A DNA stretch of 64,000 nt from Monodelphis domestica (GCF_027887165.1 NC_077227.1:442759895-442823894); one strand, 5' to 3'; shown: positions 1 through 12,979, counted from the stretch's first letter. The notes: generated by a model from the sequence alone, not told the origin. Numbers and translations are program-made.

Positions 1-311
1 TACCATTGCTTACCTAAAAAGGACAATCCACTACTATGGTTCACTTCAACTTCCTTGTCTACCATTCCTCATGACACCCTCATACCCATCTATGTCAGTC
101 TCAGTTCCATCCCACTCTACCCTCTCCTATTGGGTCTTTGGAAGCCCAGTGCTACTGCTAACAAATTACCCATTATATAAAGCATTATATAAACTCTTGG
201 AAACTAGTTTATATATATCTTATATTGTTTACTATGTACCTGTTGTCCAGGTACTGTTGCATTTTTGTTTTTATGTTCTCAGTTCTTAATAAAAAGCATG
301 TAACATAACAA

Positions 312-545
312 AAGTTTAGGGGTGGCTAAGTGGCATAGTGGATAGAGTGCCAGTTCTGAGTCAGGAAGACTCATCTTCTTAAATTTAAATACAGCCTCAG
401 ACACCTACTAGCTGTGTGACTTTGTCTGCCTCAGGTTCTTCATCTGTAAAATGAGGTGGAGAAAGAAATGCCAAACTACCTCAGTATCTTTGCCAAGAAA
501 ACCCCAACTGGAGTCAGGAAGAGTTGAACAACAACCAAAAATAAA
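312..545 (+). mobile_element. tRNA-derived SINE, MAR1-like
   Basis: It starts with a GGGTGGCTAAGTGGCATAGT tRNA-like head. The CTAGCTGTGTGAC core region and a CATCTGTAAAATGAGGTGGA tail follow, then 'tttgccaagaaaaccccaa' and 'agagttgaacaacaacc'. These are hallmarks of a marsupial MAR1-type core-SINE. It is diverged, and subfamily naming is from memory. Confidence 0.75.
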
Positions 546-1094
546 TGCATGCTGAATTGAAGTGCTGTTGAATCTTGAATTTGCTTCCAACTGTTTAAAA
601 TGATAAATAATGATGTTTTAAAATTTTCTTTATCTTACTTTTTGTTAACATTTCCAGACTATATTGTCAACAGTGGCATTAGAGAGTCAAAGGATATGGA
701 GATTTTTGTTCCTTTTATTATGTACTTACAAATTCTGTTCTAAAATTATTCCGTTAGATTGCAAACAAATTAGATGCAACAAACAATGAATATGTGCCTC
801 TCTCCACAACTTCTCCCAAAGGTTCACTATTTTAAATTATTTTTTACCAATTTGTAGATATGAGGTGGTTCTGCTGATTTTTTAATATTCATCTGGCTGA
901 TTATTAGTGAATTTGCTTATTTTTCAATTGATAATAGGCAATTTGTTTCCTATTTTATAAAATCTATCCTTGTCCTTTTACAATTTATCAATTAGGAACT
1001 AACAGTGTCTTATGTTTCAGATGGCACTTTTTTGTTATAGATATTTGACATTATTTTTCCCAAGTTATTTTTCTTTTTAATTTGCCACAGATAG

Positions 1095-1315
1095 CACTCT
1101 GGAACTGGAATTAGGAAGACCTAATTTTAAAACTGTCCTCAGATCCTTGAAAATTAGGAACCCTTGGGCAAGTCACTTAACCTCTATCAGTCTTAGTTTC
1201 TTCTTCATCTACTCCCAGTGTTATTGTGAAGATAAAATGAGGTAAATATTTGTAAAGTGATCTGCAAACCTTAAGAAACTATATAAGTGCTAACAATTTG
1301 TATTATAGTTGTTGT
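1095..1315 (+). mobile_element. MIR/THER-like core-SINE, decayed
   Basis: It contains the CTTGGGCAAGTCACTTAACC core, an AAAATGAGG motif and the tail pattern 'gtaaagtgatctgcaaacctt', 'tataagtgctaac', typical of therian MIR-related SINEs. Confidence 0.7.
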
Positions 1316-1514
1316 GTGGAAAGTTATTATTTTAATATAATTCATCATGTGTAATTTGTCCTTAAAAATTCCTCCTTTTATTTAACAGACAGAAATTTCC
1401 TCTATGTAGAGACAGGGATGTGGATCACATCTGAAATTTCCATAGTGTAGTAAACTACACAGTGAGATTACTCTTCTGCCAATTCAGGTTGGCTCCTTTT
1501 CTAAAATTTAATAG

Positions 1515-1640
1515 TTTCACAGAGCTAACTAGACCCTGGAAGGGGTAATTGACTTGTCCCAGGTCACATGGTTAATATGTGTCAGAAGCAGGATTTGAAC
1601 TGTTATCTTCCTGATTTCTAGGCTGGCTGGTTCCTTACGA
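1515..1640 (-). mobile_element. MIR-like SINE fragment, antisense
   Basis: The plus strand reads TTGACTTGTCCCAGGTCACA, then GTGTCAGAAGCAGGATTTGA, which is the reverse complement of the MIR/MAR left half. Confidence 0.6.
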
Positions 1641-2999
1641 TATCATTCTATTTTTACATAACTGGGATGAATATATATCTCATTTTACTGGCACTTTATG
1701 GAATTTTTTTATGTTTAAGTCTTTGATCCAATTAGAATTCATTGATTAATATGGCATAATACATGTGAGAGACCAAGTTCATTTCTTACCTTATTGCTAA
1801 ATCAGTTTTCCTAAGGGCATATATTAAATGATGTGCTTTCGAGTTTTCATTTTCTATAGGTTTATGAAATAGTAATATTTTTAATATAGTTGGTTAGTGA
1901 ATGGTATCCTTAATGTGTTCCATTGATCTATTTCTCTCTTGCCAGACAGATTTCGGTAAAATCTGCTTTGTATATTATGTCTTAAAAGTTCTGAAGTATA
2001 AATGTACTTATAAATTTTAGAATCGAGGTCTCTCTGGATCATTCAAGAAGACTGTGTACCTGCCCTCTAAGTCCCACTTGAAATAAACCTAAGTATTTCT
2101 TTCAGGAAAAAAAAAAATCCCGAATACTTCCCCTTTTGAATAGTATTGACACACTCAGAATTGTTCCATAAGCAATTTAATCAAAGAGCCTGAAGAATTA
2201 ATCATGTAAACATTACTCTTGTCTTTTCTCTAGTGTTTGTTTTTCATTTTGCTCTCTTTTGGTGACAGGATTATAGATTTAAAACACAACAGTATCATAG
2301 CTTGCAATCAAGAGTATAATCAAGTTTAAATACTGTAAACTTAGTTTCTATACCTGACAGCCTAATTTCATACCTGATAAAAATTAGTTTTATTTGGATA
2401 AGTTTTAAGTTACTATTGAGAAGCCACAGTAGATACTTACTCCATAATTAGTGGTTCATCATAAAATGTCCTATTGAAAACAGTCTTATTGCGAGGATCT
2501 AGAGGGAAACAAGTAAATTCATGGCATCAGTTATTTTGATATACTTTGACAACAGATTCTAGAAGGAAATATTATTCTTTAGGTTTTTCAAAATTCCCCT
2601 AAGCTTTAGCCAACTATCACCAACTACCCAATAGGTATTTCTAACTAGATGTCCCAGCGATATATCAAATTCATTATGCCCAAAATAGATCTCACTTCCA
2701 GATCCCATTCTTTTTTTAACCTTTCCTATCTCTGCCAGAGGGCTCATTCTTCTCAGGTTTGTAACATCCTCACCGGGCACTTAGTTGCCAGATCTTGCTA
2801 CCTCTAAAACATCTCTCACAATTGACCTTAGGTTAGCTCTGCATCATCTCTTGCCTAAAATTTCAAAACAGTCTCCAAAGTAGTTTCCCTCCCTCATGTC
2901 TCTTTTCATAATTGCTTATCTTCCACACAGCTGTCAATGTGATATATTGGGCCTACTGAGAAGGAAGGAAACTATTCTGTTCTATTTCCCTAGTAGTTT

Positions 3000-4400
3000 T
3001 CTCATGGTGGCATGATTCTTGTTGTCTCACTTCTCTTTTCCTTCCCTCCTCTCAGAGATGACAAGCAATTTCACTGGGTTATACATATATTATTACTCAT
3101 ATTCTATTTCCATATTATTAATTTCTATAACAATCTTTTAAAACCAAAACCCCAAACCATATACCCATGTAAACGAGTGATAAATCATGTTTTTTTCTGG
3201 ATTTCTACTCCCACAGTTCTTTCTTCAGATGTGGATAATATTCTTTCTCATAAGTCCCTCAGTTTTGTCCTGGATCATTGCATTGCTTTTAGTAAAAGAG
3301 TCATTCACATTTGACTATTCCACAATGTTTCAGTTCCTGTGCATAATGTTCTCCTCGTTCTGCTTATTTCACTCCACATCAGTTCATGTAGGTCTTTTCA
3401 GTTCATATAGAAATCAAGCAGTTCACCATTCCTTTATAGCACAATAGTATTCCATCACCATCATAAACCACAATTTGTACAGCCAATCTCCAATTTTTTG
3501 CCACTATCTTTTCCATTTTTTTAAAAATCTCTTTGGGATACAACCCAGTTATTGCTGGATCAAAGGACATACATTCTCTTAAAGCTCTTTGGGCATAATT
3601 CCAAATTGCCTTCCAGAATGGTTGGATCAATTCACAACTCCATCAGCAATGCATTAATGTCCTAGTTTTTTCTACATCCTCTCCAACATTTATTTTTTTT
3701 TTACTGTCATATTGGCCACTCTGTTAGGTGTAAAGTGGTACCTCAGAATTGTTTTGATTTGCATTTCTCTAATGAGGAGGGAATTAGAACATTTTTTCAT
3801 ATGATTATTGATAGTTTTGATCTCTTCATCTGAAAATTGCCTATTCATATCCCTTGACGATTTGTTAGTTGAGGAATTATTTGATTTCTTACAAATTTGA
3901 CTTAGTTCTTTGTATACTTGAGAAATTAGACCCTTGTCAGAGAATTTTATAATAAAATTTTTCCCTCAGTTTGTTGCTTTCCTTCTAATTTTGGTTGCAT
4001 TGGCTTTGTTTGTATAAACCCTTTTTAATTTAATGTAATCAAAATTATTCATGTTATATCTAGTAATGTTCTCTTTCTGGCTTAGTCTTAAATTATTTCC
4101 TTTCCCATAGATCTTACAAGTATACTATTTTATGTTCACCCAATTTACTTATAATATCACTTTATGTTTAAATCATATACCCATTTTGAATTTATCTTGT
4201 TATAGAGTGTGAGATATTGATTAAACCTATTTTTTTGCCATACTGTTTTCAATTTTCCCAGTAGTTTTTGTCAAACAGTGGGTTCTTATCTCAAAAACTA
4301 GGATCTTTGGATTTATCGAACACAAGACTACTGAAGTTATTTACTCCTAGTCTATTCGATTGGTTTACCCTTCTATCTCTTAGCCAGTACCAGATTGAAC
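3000..4400 (-). mobile_element. L1 LINE 3' fragment (3' UTR and ORF2 C-terminus), decayed
   Basis: Antisense translation of 3403-3630 gives L1 ORF2 C-terminal sequence (…FDPAITGLYPKEI…), and the layout parallels the longer L1s nearby. It breaks off near 4400 at the ORF2 segment around 'cttagccagtaccag'. It has many substitutions and stops and is non-functional. Confidence 0.75.
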
Positions 4401-4439
4401 TCATTTTTCAAAGATGATGAGTTCAAAAACTCCATATAC

Positions 4440-5400
4440 TGTCCACTCAATGACTTTGAGCCCCCGTGGCTATCATTCTATAACTGCTGTGCTGTCTGTT
4501 CCCATATTGTCATTCCCATCAACCTAAACTCTATCCTTCCTGGGCACCCTCCACCAAATCTCTAAGTTCCTAACCTCATTCAGTGTGTTCTTTGGGAGGC
4601 CTGCTCCAAAGGAAATGAATTTGCTTTTATTTTAAGTATTTTCCTTCATCTTTCTGTCCTTTTGAACTCACCAAAATCATGTTCTGCAAGGTGGGGAAGC
4701 TGGAATAATTCTTGTTCCACACTGCTACTTTCAGGCTCTCCTTCTACCATCATTTCTCAGTATCTTCTCCTCCAGCAGGATTCATTCATATTTACCATCC
4801 CGTCAAGATTCTGGACACTTGAAGACACTTCCCTTCTTTCCTCAATGAGTTTAGTGCCTGGTTCATATGTTCCTCTCCTCCTCAACTCTTGCTCTCATAC
4901 TAGGAAATTTCAATAAACATACTGATGCTCCTGCAAAGACAACCTAAACTCCTAGTTCCTTATCTTGCTCATTTCCCATGACCTACTCTTCCATTCCACC
5001 TCAGCTTCACAGAGAGCTGGTCATTCCCTTGCTTTTGCCACAACCTACAAATGTACTACTTCCATGATCAAGAACTCTAAAAATCTCTTAATGGATTATA
5101 ATCTGTTGTCATTCTACTTCTTAGGGTATGCAACCTGAAACATTGTTCTGCATCCTAATTGTGACATACAATCCCTTAAAATCTCAGTTATTTTCCAGGC
5201 CTTCATCCATGCATTAGTTACACTTTTCTCCCATCTCCATTGATCCCATGACAAAGTAATTCAACTCTACACTGTTCCCTTATGTGACTTGCCTCCTTAT
5301 CCTATTGCCAAATGTATCCTGCCAAGCTTCAGCCTCAAATAATTTCAACCATCTACTGCTTTAGCTCTTATTCATTTGCTGCTGAACCAAATCAGAAATC
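4440..5400 (+). mobile_element. CR1-clade (L2/L3-like) LINE fragment
   Basis: Plus-strand reading shows decayed endonuclease-domain sequence: 'ctaggaaatttcaataaacatactgatgctcc' and following text match the 'SNFNIHVDSP' type block of L2/L3 LINEs. There is no intact frame. It ends at the TA microsatellite. Confidence 0.5.
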
Positions 5401-5453
5401 AAACTATGGTGTCTGGGCCTACCCCTAACCCTCAAAATACAAACACACATACC

Positions 5454-5455
<2 letters not shown>

Positions 5456-5507
<52 letters not shown>

Positions 5508-5528
5508 TATATATTATATTATATATAC
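5456..5528. repeat. (TA)n microsatellite
   Basis: An uninterrupted AT/TA dinucleotide run of about 45 bp, continuing imperfectly to 5528. Confidence 0.95.
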
Positions 5529-5699
5529 TGGACCCTCACTGCAGCAAGGCAATCCTTCTACATTTCCTTAAACATGGAGACTTTTCTAAACACAGAGGCT
5601 TTTCTAAACATATCTCTTCAAACTTTTTCTTTTTTCTTTTTTGAGAATGAACTTTAAAAATAAAAGTGTGTGTGGGCAAAGAAGGGGGCAGTATTTCAT

Positions 5700-6441
5700 A
5701 TCATATACATATATATGTATATAATTTAACTTAATTTATTAAAAGTATCTTTTCAATGGTCATATGATTCATGTTCTCTCCCTCCTTTCTTCCCTCCCCA
5801 CTATTGAAGGTGATAAGTAATTCCACTGGGTTTTATATATATACACACACACACACACATATATATATACATATATATAATCACTCTTAACCTATTTCCA
5901 TATTATTCATTTTTGTAATAGAATAATCTTTTAAAACCAAAACCCCAAATCTCATACCCATAAAACAAGTGATAAATTATGTTTTTCATTCTGCACTTCT
6001 TCTCCAACAGTTCTTTCTCTAGGTGTGGATATCATTCTTTCTCATAAATCCCTCAGGATTGTCTTGGATCACTGCACTGCTATTAGAAGCAGTCTATTAC
6101 ATTTGACTGTCCCACGATGTTTCAGTTACCGTGTATAATGTTCTCCTGATGCTGTGCATTTCACTACGTATAAGTTCATGTAGGTCTTCCCAATTCTTAT
6201 AGAAATCAAATAATTCATCATTCTTTATAGCACAATAGTATTCTATCACCATCATATACCACAATTTGTTCAGTCATTCAAGGGAAAACTCCTCATTTTC
6301 CAATTTTTTTGCCATCACATGTCCATACCCATTTTTTTTTCCCTCTTTGGGGTATAAACCCAGCAGTGATATTCCTGGACCAAAGGGAATGCATTCTTTT
6401 AAAGCCCTTTGGACATAATTCCAAATTGCCTTCCAGAATGG
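5700..6441 (-). mobile_element. L1 LINE 3'-end fragment, decayed
   Basis: Same block order as the L1 copy at 3000-4400: 3' UTR with 'ttcatgttctctccctcc', 'ccactgggtt', then antisense ORF2 C-terminus with 'ttccaaattgccttccagaatgg'. A (TA)(CA) microsatellite sits inside at 5837-5880. It stops abruptly at 6441. Confidence 0.7.
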
Positions 6442-6619
6442 TTTCCCCTCTCCCCAGGTTCTCAGCTGAGAACTGTATCTTATATTGTACTTATTGAAAG
6501 CTCTCTCTTCTCTCCCATTTCTGATTTCATATAACTCAGAAGTATTCTACCACTATTTCTTGCTTTAGTCCACATCACATGAAGAGGGAGTCCTTCCATT
6601 TGTCAAACCATTCTATATA

Positions 6620-7690
6620 TACATGTGATCATAACCTATCCCATCTTCTCAATCAGATTGCCCGATCTATAATCTCCACTTCATCACTGACTCCTTTCTA
6701 CTGCCTCTAATACATCCCCAAGTCCTACATCCTCAAAAAACAAACAAACAAAAGAAAACAACACCCAAAATTCATTATCATCCTTTCATCTTTGTGAACC
6801 CCTGTCCCATATTTCTCCTACCTTTTGTGGTTAAACTCCTTTAGAAAGCCATCAGTAATAAGTACTTAACTTCCTCTCTTACTTTCTTCTTAAATCTCAA
6901 CAATCTGACTTTTGATCTCATTATTCAAAGGAAACTGATCTCTTAGAAGTTACCAATGATCTAGTACCTGTCAAATCTAGTGGCTTTTTCTCAGTTCCCA
7001 TCCTTCTTGCCCTCTCTGTAGCCTCTGACACTGTTAATCACCATTTCCAACATCAAATAAAAAATACTGTCAAAGTCTTTGATAACTTCCCTCTTTATCT
7101 TTCAAGTCTCTTAACATGTTACTCCCGTCATATATTCTGCAATCAAGTTTCATGGGTCCCCCTTGTTGTTTTTCACACAGAACATTTCATTTCCTGACTC
7201 TATTTTCACTGCCTATCCCCCCATGCCTGGAATTTTCTCTCTCTACCTTCTGATCTTCCTTGCTTTCTTGAAATGCTAGCAAAAATCCCACCTTTTGCAA
7301 GAAGCTTTTCCTAATCTTCTTTAATATTAGTGCCTTCCCTCTGATTATCTCCAATTTATTCTGTTATATACCTTGTTTACATATCATTGTCTGTATGTTG
7401 TCTTCCCAGCTCAATTGTGAGCGTTTTAGAGTTCCAAATTGACTTTCTCTCCAAGGTTAAAACATATTTCATTTGGATCTCACAACATGAAGACTTTCCT
7501 AATTTCATCCAATTACTAGTGTTTTTCCTCCCTAGCTATCTTGTATTTATTTTCTTTATATTTATCATGTATACTAATATATGTAATTACTCCTTTACCC
7601 AATAGAAAGTAAGCTCCTTGATAGTAGGGATGGTTTGAGTCTTTGTACCTTTATCCTCAGTACTTTAAGTGCCTAGCAATCGATTCCTGT
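6620..7690 (+). mobile_element. CR1-clade (L2/L3-like) LINE, decayed, with 3' end
   Basis: A decayed reverse-transcriptase block around 6980-7045 reads like F-S-V-P-I-L-L-A-L-S-V-A-S-D-T-V-N-H, compared with the family LLLDLSAAFDTVDH pattern. Further on are the 'caaaaatcccaccttttgc' and 'agtaagctccttgatagtag…cctagcaat' 3'-terminal motifs of L2-type LINEs. There are many stops. Confidence 0.65.
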
Positions 7691-7839
7691 GAATATAAGA
7701 CTGCTTTAGGGGAATCTAGTGTAGTAATGAAGTGACCATTATCTAAAAGGATACTTTCTGTATTACATCATTATATGCAAAATTCAGAAGGTTTTGGTCA
7801 TGCATAGTTACTGTTTTGTTCAAAGTTCTTAAGTCTTAA

Positions 7840-8065
7840 ATTTTTTTTTGGGCAATGTTAATATTTCTATATACTGTTCTCTTGGTTCTGCTCACTTTAT
7901 TCTCCATCAATTCTTGTCTTTCCAGGTTTGTTTGAAATAACCTTTTTCACTTTTTCTGACAGCATAATAATATTCCATAATATTTATAAGTCATAATTTG
8001 CTCAGCTTGTTTCCCAATTGATGGGCACCTTCTCAGTTTCCAGTTCTGTGGTGTAACAGTAAGTT
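7840..8065 (-). mobile_element. L1 LINE 3'-end scrap
   Basis: It contains 'ttctcttggttctgctcac' and 'atttgctcagcttgtttccc', the antisense L1 ORF2/3' UTR blocks seen in the other L1 copies. Confidence 0.55.
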
Positions 8066-8089
8066 GGCTCCAGTTTCTAAGTATAAAGT

Positions 8090-10140
8090 GACCTTACTCC
8101 TTGCCAAAGCCAGCCCTTATAATTCTATCATTAATTCCATCCTCTTTAAATTGAACTGGTCCATTTGATCATTTTTCCATTTTCCTTTATTTGCTGGCTT
8201 TTTCATCATTGCCTACAAATAAACCTAAGTGCTCCCAATGGTTTGAAGTCTTTTAGCTGACACTTCTACTGCCTCATGAATTTATCCTATTAATCTTTCT
8301 TCCCTAGTAACATTTAAGTAAAAGCTACAACTGTCCTAATTGCTTTGATTTTCTCCACTTCCATTTGCAGCCCCTGCAATCTGACTTCTGCTTCTATTTT
8401 GCTTGCTATTGCTTCATGAACGATCTATTAATTTCTAACTAGTAATCTTTTCTTTGTCCTCATTCTTCTTGACCTCTTTGAAGCTTTTGATATAGGTGAC
8501 CATTCCTTCTTTCTGGGACACTGTGACAGAGGCTGGCACTAGAGAAAAGTGCCAGGCTGAAGAGTATGTGAAATTGATCACTTTGATGGGGGAGGGGCCC
8601 CAGGAATGAAATCTGGAGGAGGAGTAGATTCTGGCTAGGAGAGCACTGAGGGTCTCTTGGTCTTGAGAAGGTGAAGACAGAAGTTGGGAAAAAGACTTTC
8701 ATGAGGGTTACCCATTTTTCCTGCTGGTGACTGGAAATCTTTTCCCACCAACACTTCCCAATTGAAGGGACTTCCTGAAGAGAAACCTGAGCAGACTTTA
8801 CCTCAGCTCCTGTTGCCCAGGGGTGAGTCAACCTGACTTTCTCTCAGGGGGCTCAGGCTGCCAAGGTATGAGTTCCCCCCAAACTCAAGGAGGGAGGGGA
8901 AAGGGTATAGATAGAGACAGGGACTCCCTTTCTCCACTTTCCTTTTCCCATTCTTCCCTGCCAGTTATTACTTTTGTATTATCTGATTGAGTTAACATTA
9001 AAGTTCTGTTCCCTATCTGTTCCCTAAGCTGAGTGTAAGTGAACGGATCAAGGGGAGACCTTTTGATTTCGAGTAGCGGAGGGGGGACAACAGGGACATA
9101 AGTGAATTGGGGAGAGCAGCTTTAGCTAAGGAGGGAAGGCAGAAGGGGGAAAATTTTCAACCCCCCTCTCCTCTCTCTGAGCCAACACATTACATCTGCT
9201 GTCTCCCCTGAACCCCACTTTGAGAAGGGGGTTCTCTCTTTCACCCTCTCCATACTTAAAGTCCAAGCTTCCCTTGGGGTACAAAACTTCCCTTCTTTTA
9301 TTTTTTTTAATACAACACTCTCTCCCCCTCAACTTTTATGATATTTGCTTTCTCTTTATTTTCTTCCTATTTGACTGATTTTTCTTTTTAATTTTTGGGC
9401 TTTTTTCTAATGCAGATGACACCATTCTTTTTGCAAACAAAGTTTACAACCTTAGTCATCACTAACTTTTTAATACTCTCTTATTTTTGATTTCCAATCA
9501 ATTTACCAAGTTTTGTAAATTATACCACTGCAACTCCCATATTTGGCTAACCTTAATCTCAGGGCTCTATCACCTCATGTTTAGACTATTACAACTCTTA
9601 AAAGGTTTTCTTTCTTTTAGTCTCTTCTTTCTCCATTCCATCTTCCATGTATCTGCCAAAAATAATATTCTTAAAGGACAGGTATGACCATACTTCTCTA
9701 CTCAACATCTTTATTAGCTACCCACTGCTTTAAGCATAAAATACAAATAATTCTAGCACTTGGCATTTTAAGAACTTTCATGAGCTAGCTTTTGTTTTTT
9801 CTAGGCTTATTTTATATTGCTCTTCTTATACTTTATGTTGCAACCACTGCTGCACAAACTCAGCTCTCTATGTCCTATTTTCTATGTTTTTGCAAAAGAT
9901 ATTTTTCATGTTGAAAACATTTCTTAGAATATCTAGTTTATACATCACCTTATTTAGTAAACTTTTCTGACCCACTTGATCCTCTAGTTAGTAATCTTTT
10001 CTCAAATTGTTTTGTATTTATCTGTTTAGATTTTGAATCTCACAGAATATAAGCTTTTTATAGGTAGGAATTGTTTTTCATTTGCTTGCATGGTCCTAGA
10101 ATCCAACTTAGTGTTTTGTCTACAAAAACTTAATAAAAGT
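8090..10140 (+). mobile_element. CR1-clade (L2-like) LINE split by a solo LTR
   Basis: The left part (8090-8521) ends in a decayed reverse-transcriptase block reading D-L-F-E-A-F-D-I-G-D-H-S-F. The right part (9315-10140) resumes with 'cttttatgatatttgctttc' and later the 'cagatgacaccattctttttg' (ADDT-like) block and an L2-type 3' region. The two halves join if the LTR at 8522-9314 plus one copy of its 4-bp target duplication is removed. Confidence 0.65.
8522..9314 (+). mobile_element. Solo LTR (ERV class I-like), 793 bp, with 4-bp TSD
   Basis: It begins TGTGACAG and ends AATACA (TG…CA), flanked on both sides by ACAC (8518-8521 and 9315-9318). It is GC-richer than its surroundings. An ATTAAA polyadenylation-like signal is at 8997-9002. 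It interrupts an L2 reverse transcriptase that continues on the far side, which proves it is an insertion. Retroviral class is inferred from the 4-bp duplication. No internal retroviral genes are present; long minus-strand frames at 8460-8831 and 9126-9332 are by-chance frames. Confidence 0.75.
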
Positions 10141-10460
10141 AAGAAAATTACATATAATACAAAATATTTTAATACAATTTTTTATTCCAGCTGTATTCTA
10201 CCTCCATAGTCACCAATTTCCTTTTCCCTCTTAGAATCTAATATTTTTTAAAAAGTGAAATCACATTGCTTTGTCCAGAAAAATAGCATGAACACTAAAA
10301 GGGAAAAAGGAGTAATTGCTATTTAACTCTTACACACAAAATTAATTACAACTATAGAAATACATATTTATAAACTGAGATTAAAACCATACTTCTATTA
10401 TATTTAAGTACAATATCCACTGACAAGTTAAAACATTAATATTGACATAAATATACTTAC

Positions 10461-10606
10461 TTAATGTCTGATTTTGTCCCCAGAAGATAACAACTAACAA
10501 CTCATTGTTGACATGATTTTGGGGAAGATATGTTAAGAGGACATCCATTTGTGAATCTCCATCATAGTCCCCAGGAACTACACTTGTTATCAATGAACTT
10601 TGATTC
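10461..10606 (-). CDS. ITFG1: ITFG1 exon 3 (FG-GAP calcium-loop exon)
   Basis: A 146-bp exon. The acceptor is TTTGTAG at 10613-10607 and the donor is GTAAGT at 10460-10455. In phase with exon 2 it encodes NQSSLITSVVPGDYDGDSQM, then DVLLTYLPQN and VVIFWGQNQTL. The DYDGDSQMD string is a classic DxDxDxxxD calcium-binding loop of an FG-GAP/integrin-alpha beta-propeller blade, and NQT is a glycosylation sequon. The segment is nearly identical to mammalian ITFG1. It ends after the first base of a codon (424 nt of coding sequence to this point). The remaining exons, including the transmembrane segment, must lie to the left of the window. Confidence 0.96.
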
Positions 10607-11049
10607 CTACAAAGGAGTTTAAATTTTTTGGTCAAAGCATCTTATGGAAGAAAGCATTTACATTTCCTGTATTTTGAAATGTCATTCTAAATATAAATAT
10701 AAATTCCTTTGTCATGTATCTTACAAAGAATAATTATATAATCCTAGGAAAAAAGGCAGGCTTATAGGAATAAACAACAGTTGTAGGAATTAAAACAAAC
10801 TGGGATCCTAAGTTCAATTTTATGTTTAAGCATCAGTTATTAAATTTAAAACACTTACATGATGCCTTATTCAAAGATATAAGAAGATAAATGGGTTTTG
10901 TCTAATTTGATTAAATTTTATTCTATAAGGTTAAAATAATAACTACTAAGTTTCTGCTATGGCAAAATACCAATGTTAATGAGATGAGAAACAGAAAAAA
11001 ATGAGTAATAGGCTCTGCCTTTGAAGAATAATTTTTTTCTTGTATACTA

Positions 11050-12360
11050 GTGAAGAAGAGAATAGGAAGGGGAGAGGCAGGAAGAAATCAAGAAAAACTT
11101 TACTAAGGTGATGCCTGGCTCAAGGGGGAATGATGGAATTTTGATAGGAGAAGATAGAATGAAAAGTATTCTTGTCGGAAGGAACAGCTTAAGTGAGATA
11201 TCAAATGTCTGGATGTGAGAGTATGCAGGTCAGATGAAAGAAAAATGAATGGTTCTGGTTGACTAGAATGTATAATTTAAGAGGGAAAGTTGAGTGATAT
11301 AAAGCTAGAAAGATTGATTGGGAACACCTCTCAAACCACCTTGAACATTATATTTTAAAAATACATACATAAAATATATCAATATATATAAAAATGAATT
11401 TTATTCTACAGATAAGGAGCCGTGATGGTTCATTTAATAAGATAATAAGGTCACTGGAGTATGGAAGTGATGTGATCACAGCTGTACTTTTGGAAAATTA
11501 AGAGGAAAAAAGATAATAAAACAGTCCCTTCTCTTAGTAAAAAGAGCTAGGAAGACCCTACATGGGTACAATATTGTATACATAACAGAAGCATTCACTT
11601 GACTGCTCAGTTCTACTAGGTATTTTTTAAGATTTATTACATCAAAGGATTCAATATTTGAAGGGGGATAGTTTGGGATATGATTACAATGTAAAAACAA
11701 AAAGCATCACCATAAACACTAAAAATATTAAAATGAAAATTATTTACAAGGGCAATTAACTAGAAATAGGAAAATATACAAAGTAAGAGGTTATAACAAT
11801 AGTCCAGATAAAGAAAATGAGAACCTAAACTAGGAATGTAAAAGGGGAAATGGAAATGAAGGGATTGAGATGAGATGCAAAAAATAATGAAGTCATGTGT
11901 GGGAGAATAAATATCAAAAAGGATAAAGTTGACCACAAAGAGTTTTCCAGTCATCTTTTGAGTCCATGATAGGACATAAAGATGTCAATGTAAATTTTGA
12001 GTAAAGAGAGATAATACAAGTAGGTTAAGGACAAATTCTTTGAAAATAGTCAAATCAAGGCACTGGGTGACAAACACAGATGTAGCAAAGGATATAGAGG
12101 AGCTGTCAGAAAGATGGAAGGGTAGGAAAACAAACAGAAGTATACTGTAAACATTTTAGAAGCTGATCATTTCATGGTGTGATGATTATAGTAACAAAGT
12201 GAATGAAATTTACTGTGAAAAAGTACTAGGATAAAGGCAATGAAATTGGACAATTGGGAGATCACTGATAACCTTTCACTAATGTGTAGTTAAAAAGCCA
12301 AATAGCATCAGGTTGAGGAAATGAGTACAAGAAGAATGCAGAGGCAGTGAATATAGACCA
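11050..12360 (-). mobile_element. L2-like LINE, antisense, heavily decayed
   Basis: The plus strand carries scattered blocks such as 'ggaagtgatgtgatcacag', 'aacaatagtccagataaag' and 'aacctaaactagg' that correspond to the reverse complement of the L2 reverse-transcriptase/C-terminal region. Orientation is opposite to the other L2 pieces. Boundaries are rough. Confidence 0.45.
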
Positions 12361-12474
12361 TATTTTTAATAATTATGATCATATTAGCATATTTAATTAT
12401 AGTATTTTAAGATATATGAAGTATTTTCCTCCCAACAACCCTGTAAATTGAATCAGGTAGTATATTAATATATC

Positions 12475-12605
12475 TTTTTTAAAATTAAGTTACTTTATTT
12501 TTCCAATTACATGTAATAACAATTTTCAATGTATGTTTTCCAAAATTATAACTTCTAAATTGTCTCCCTTCCCATCTTCCTTCCCCCCTCTCAGAGATAG
12601 TAAGT
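12475..12605 (-). mobile_element. L1 3' UTR scrap
   Basis: 'tttttccaattacatgtaat', 'aacaattttcaa' and 'ccttcccccctctcagagatagtaagta' match the extreme 3' end of marsupial L1s in antisense. Confidence 0.5.
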
Positions 12606-12979
12606 ACTTTAATATTTCTTTTTTAATAGATAAGGCAATGAACAAAGACATTACATGATTTGCCCAGAGATACACACACAGTTAAATAGAAGATGACCTC
12701 CAACTCTAAGTTCAGTGCTCTTTCCATTGTACTATGCTAAGTGGTATGCTGATAAATGTTAATTCTTACCAATTTTTTTTAAAATGCATGCATAATATAT
12801 TTTCAAATTTAATTTGCATTATTCAATAATTTCCATTCCTCCATCACTTTTTTAAATCTACATTATCAACAAGTGCTGATTTTTGGCAATTCTGAGGTAT
12901 AAATACTCAAGTTGAAAATTTAATGATTGGCTATGACCTGGCTCTATTACATAATGCTTAAGGGAAGAAAAGGTTTGTG

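Larger units (their letters stand above)
1..10460 (-). other. ITFG1: ITFG1 intron 3 (partial)
   Basis: Everything left of exon 3 is intronic for ITFG1 up to the window edge, as no later ITFG1 exon was recognised. It holds old SINE, L1 and L2 fragments and one solo LTR, listed separately. Between them (for example 550-1090, 1650-2990 and 6445-6620) I see only AT-rich non-coding sequence. Confidence 0.85.

Noticed and set aside
5376..5657. Frame with an Ile-Tyr repeat
   Set aside because: It is a translated TA microsatellite; the same holds for 18061-18255, 27387-27572 and 40530-40718.
8460..8831. 123-residue minus-strand frame
   Set aside because: It crosses the junction between an L2 and a solo LTR, so it cannot be an ancestral gene, and it has no recognisable domain.
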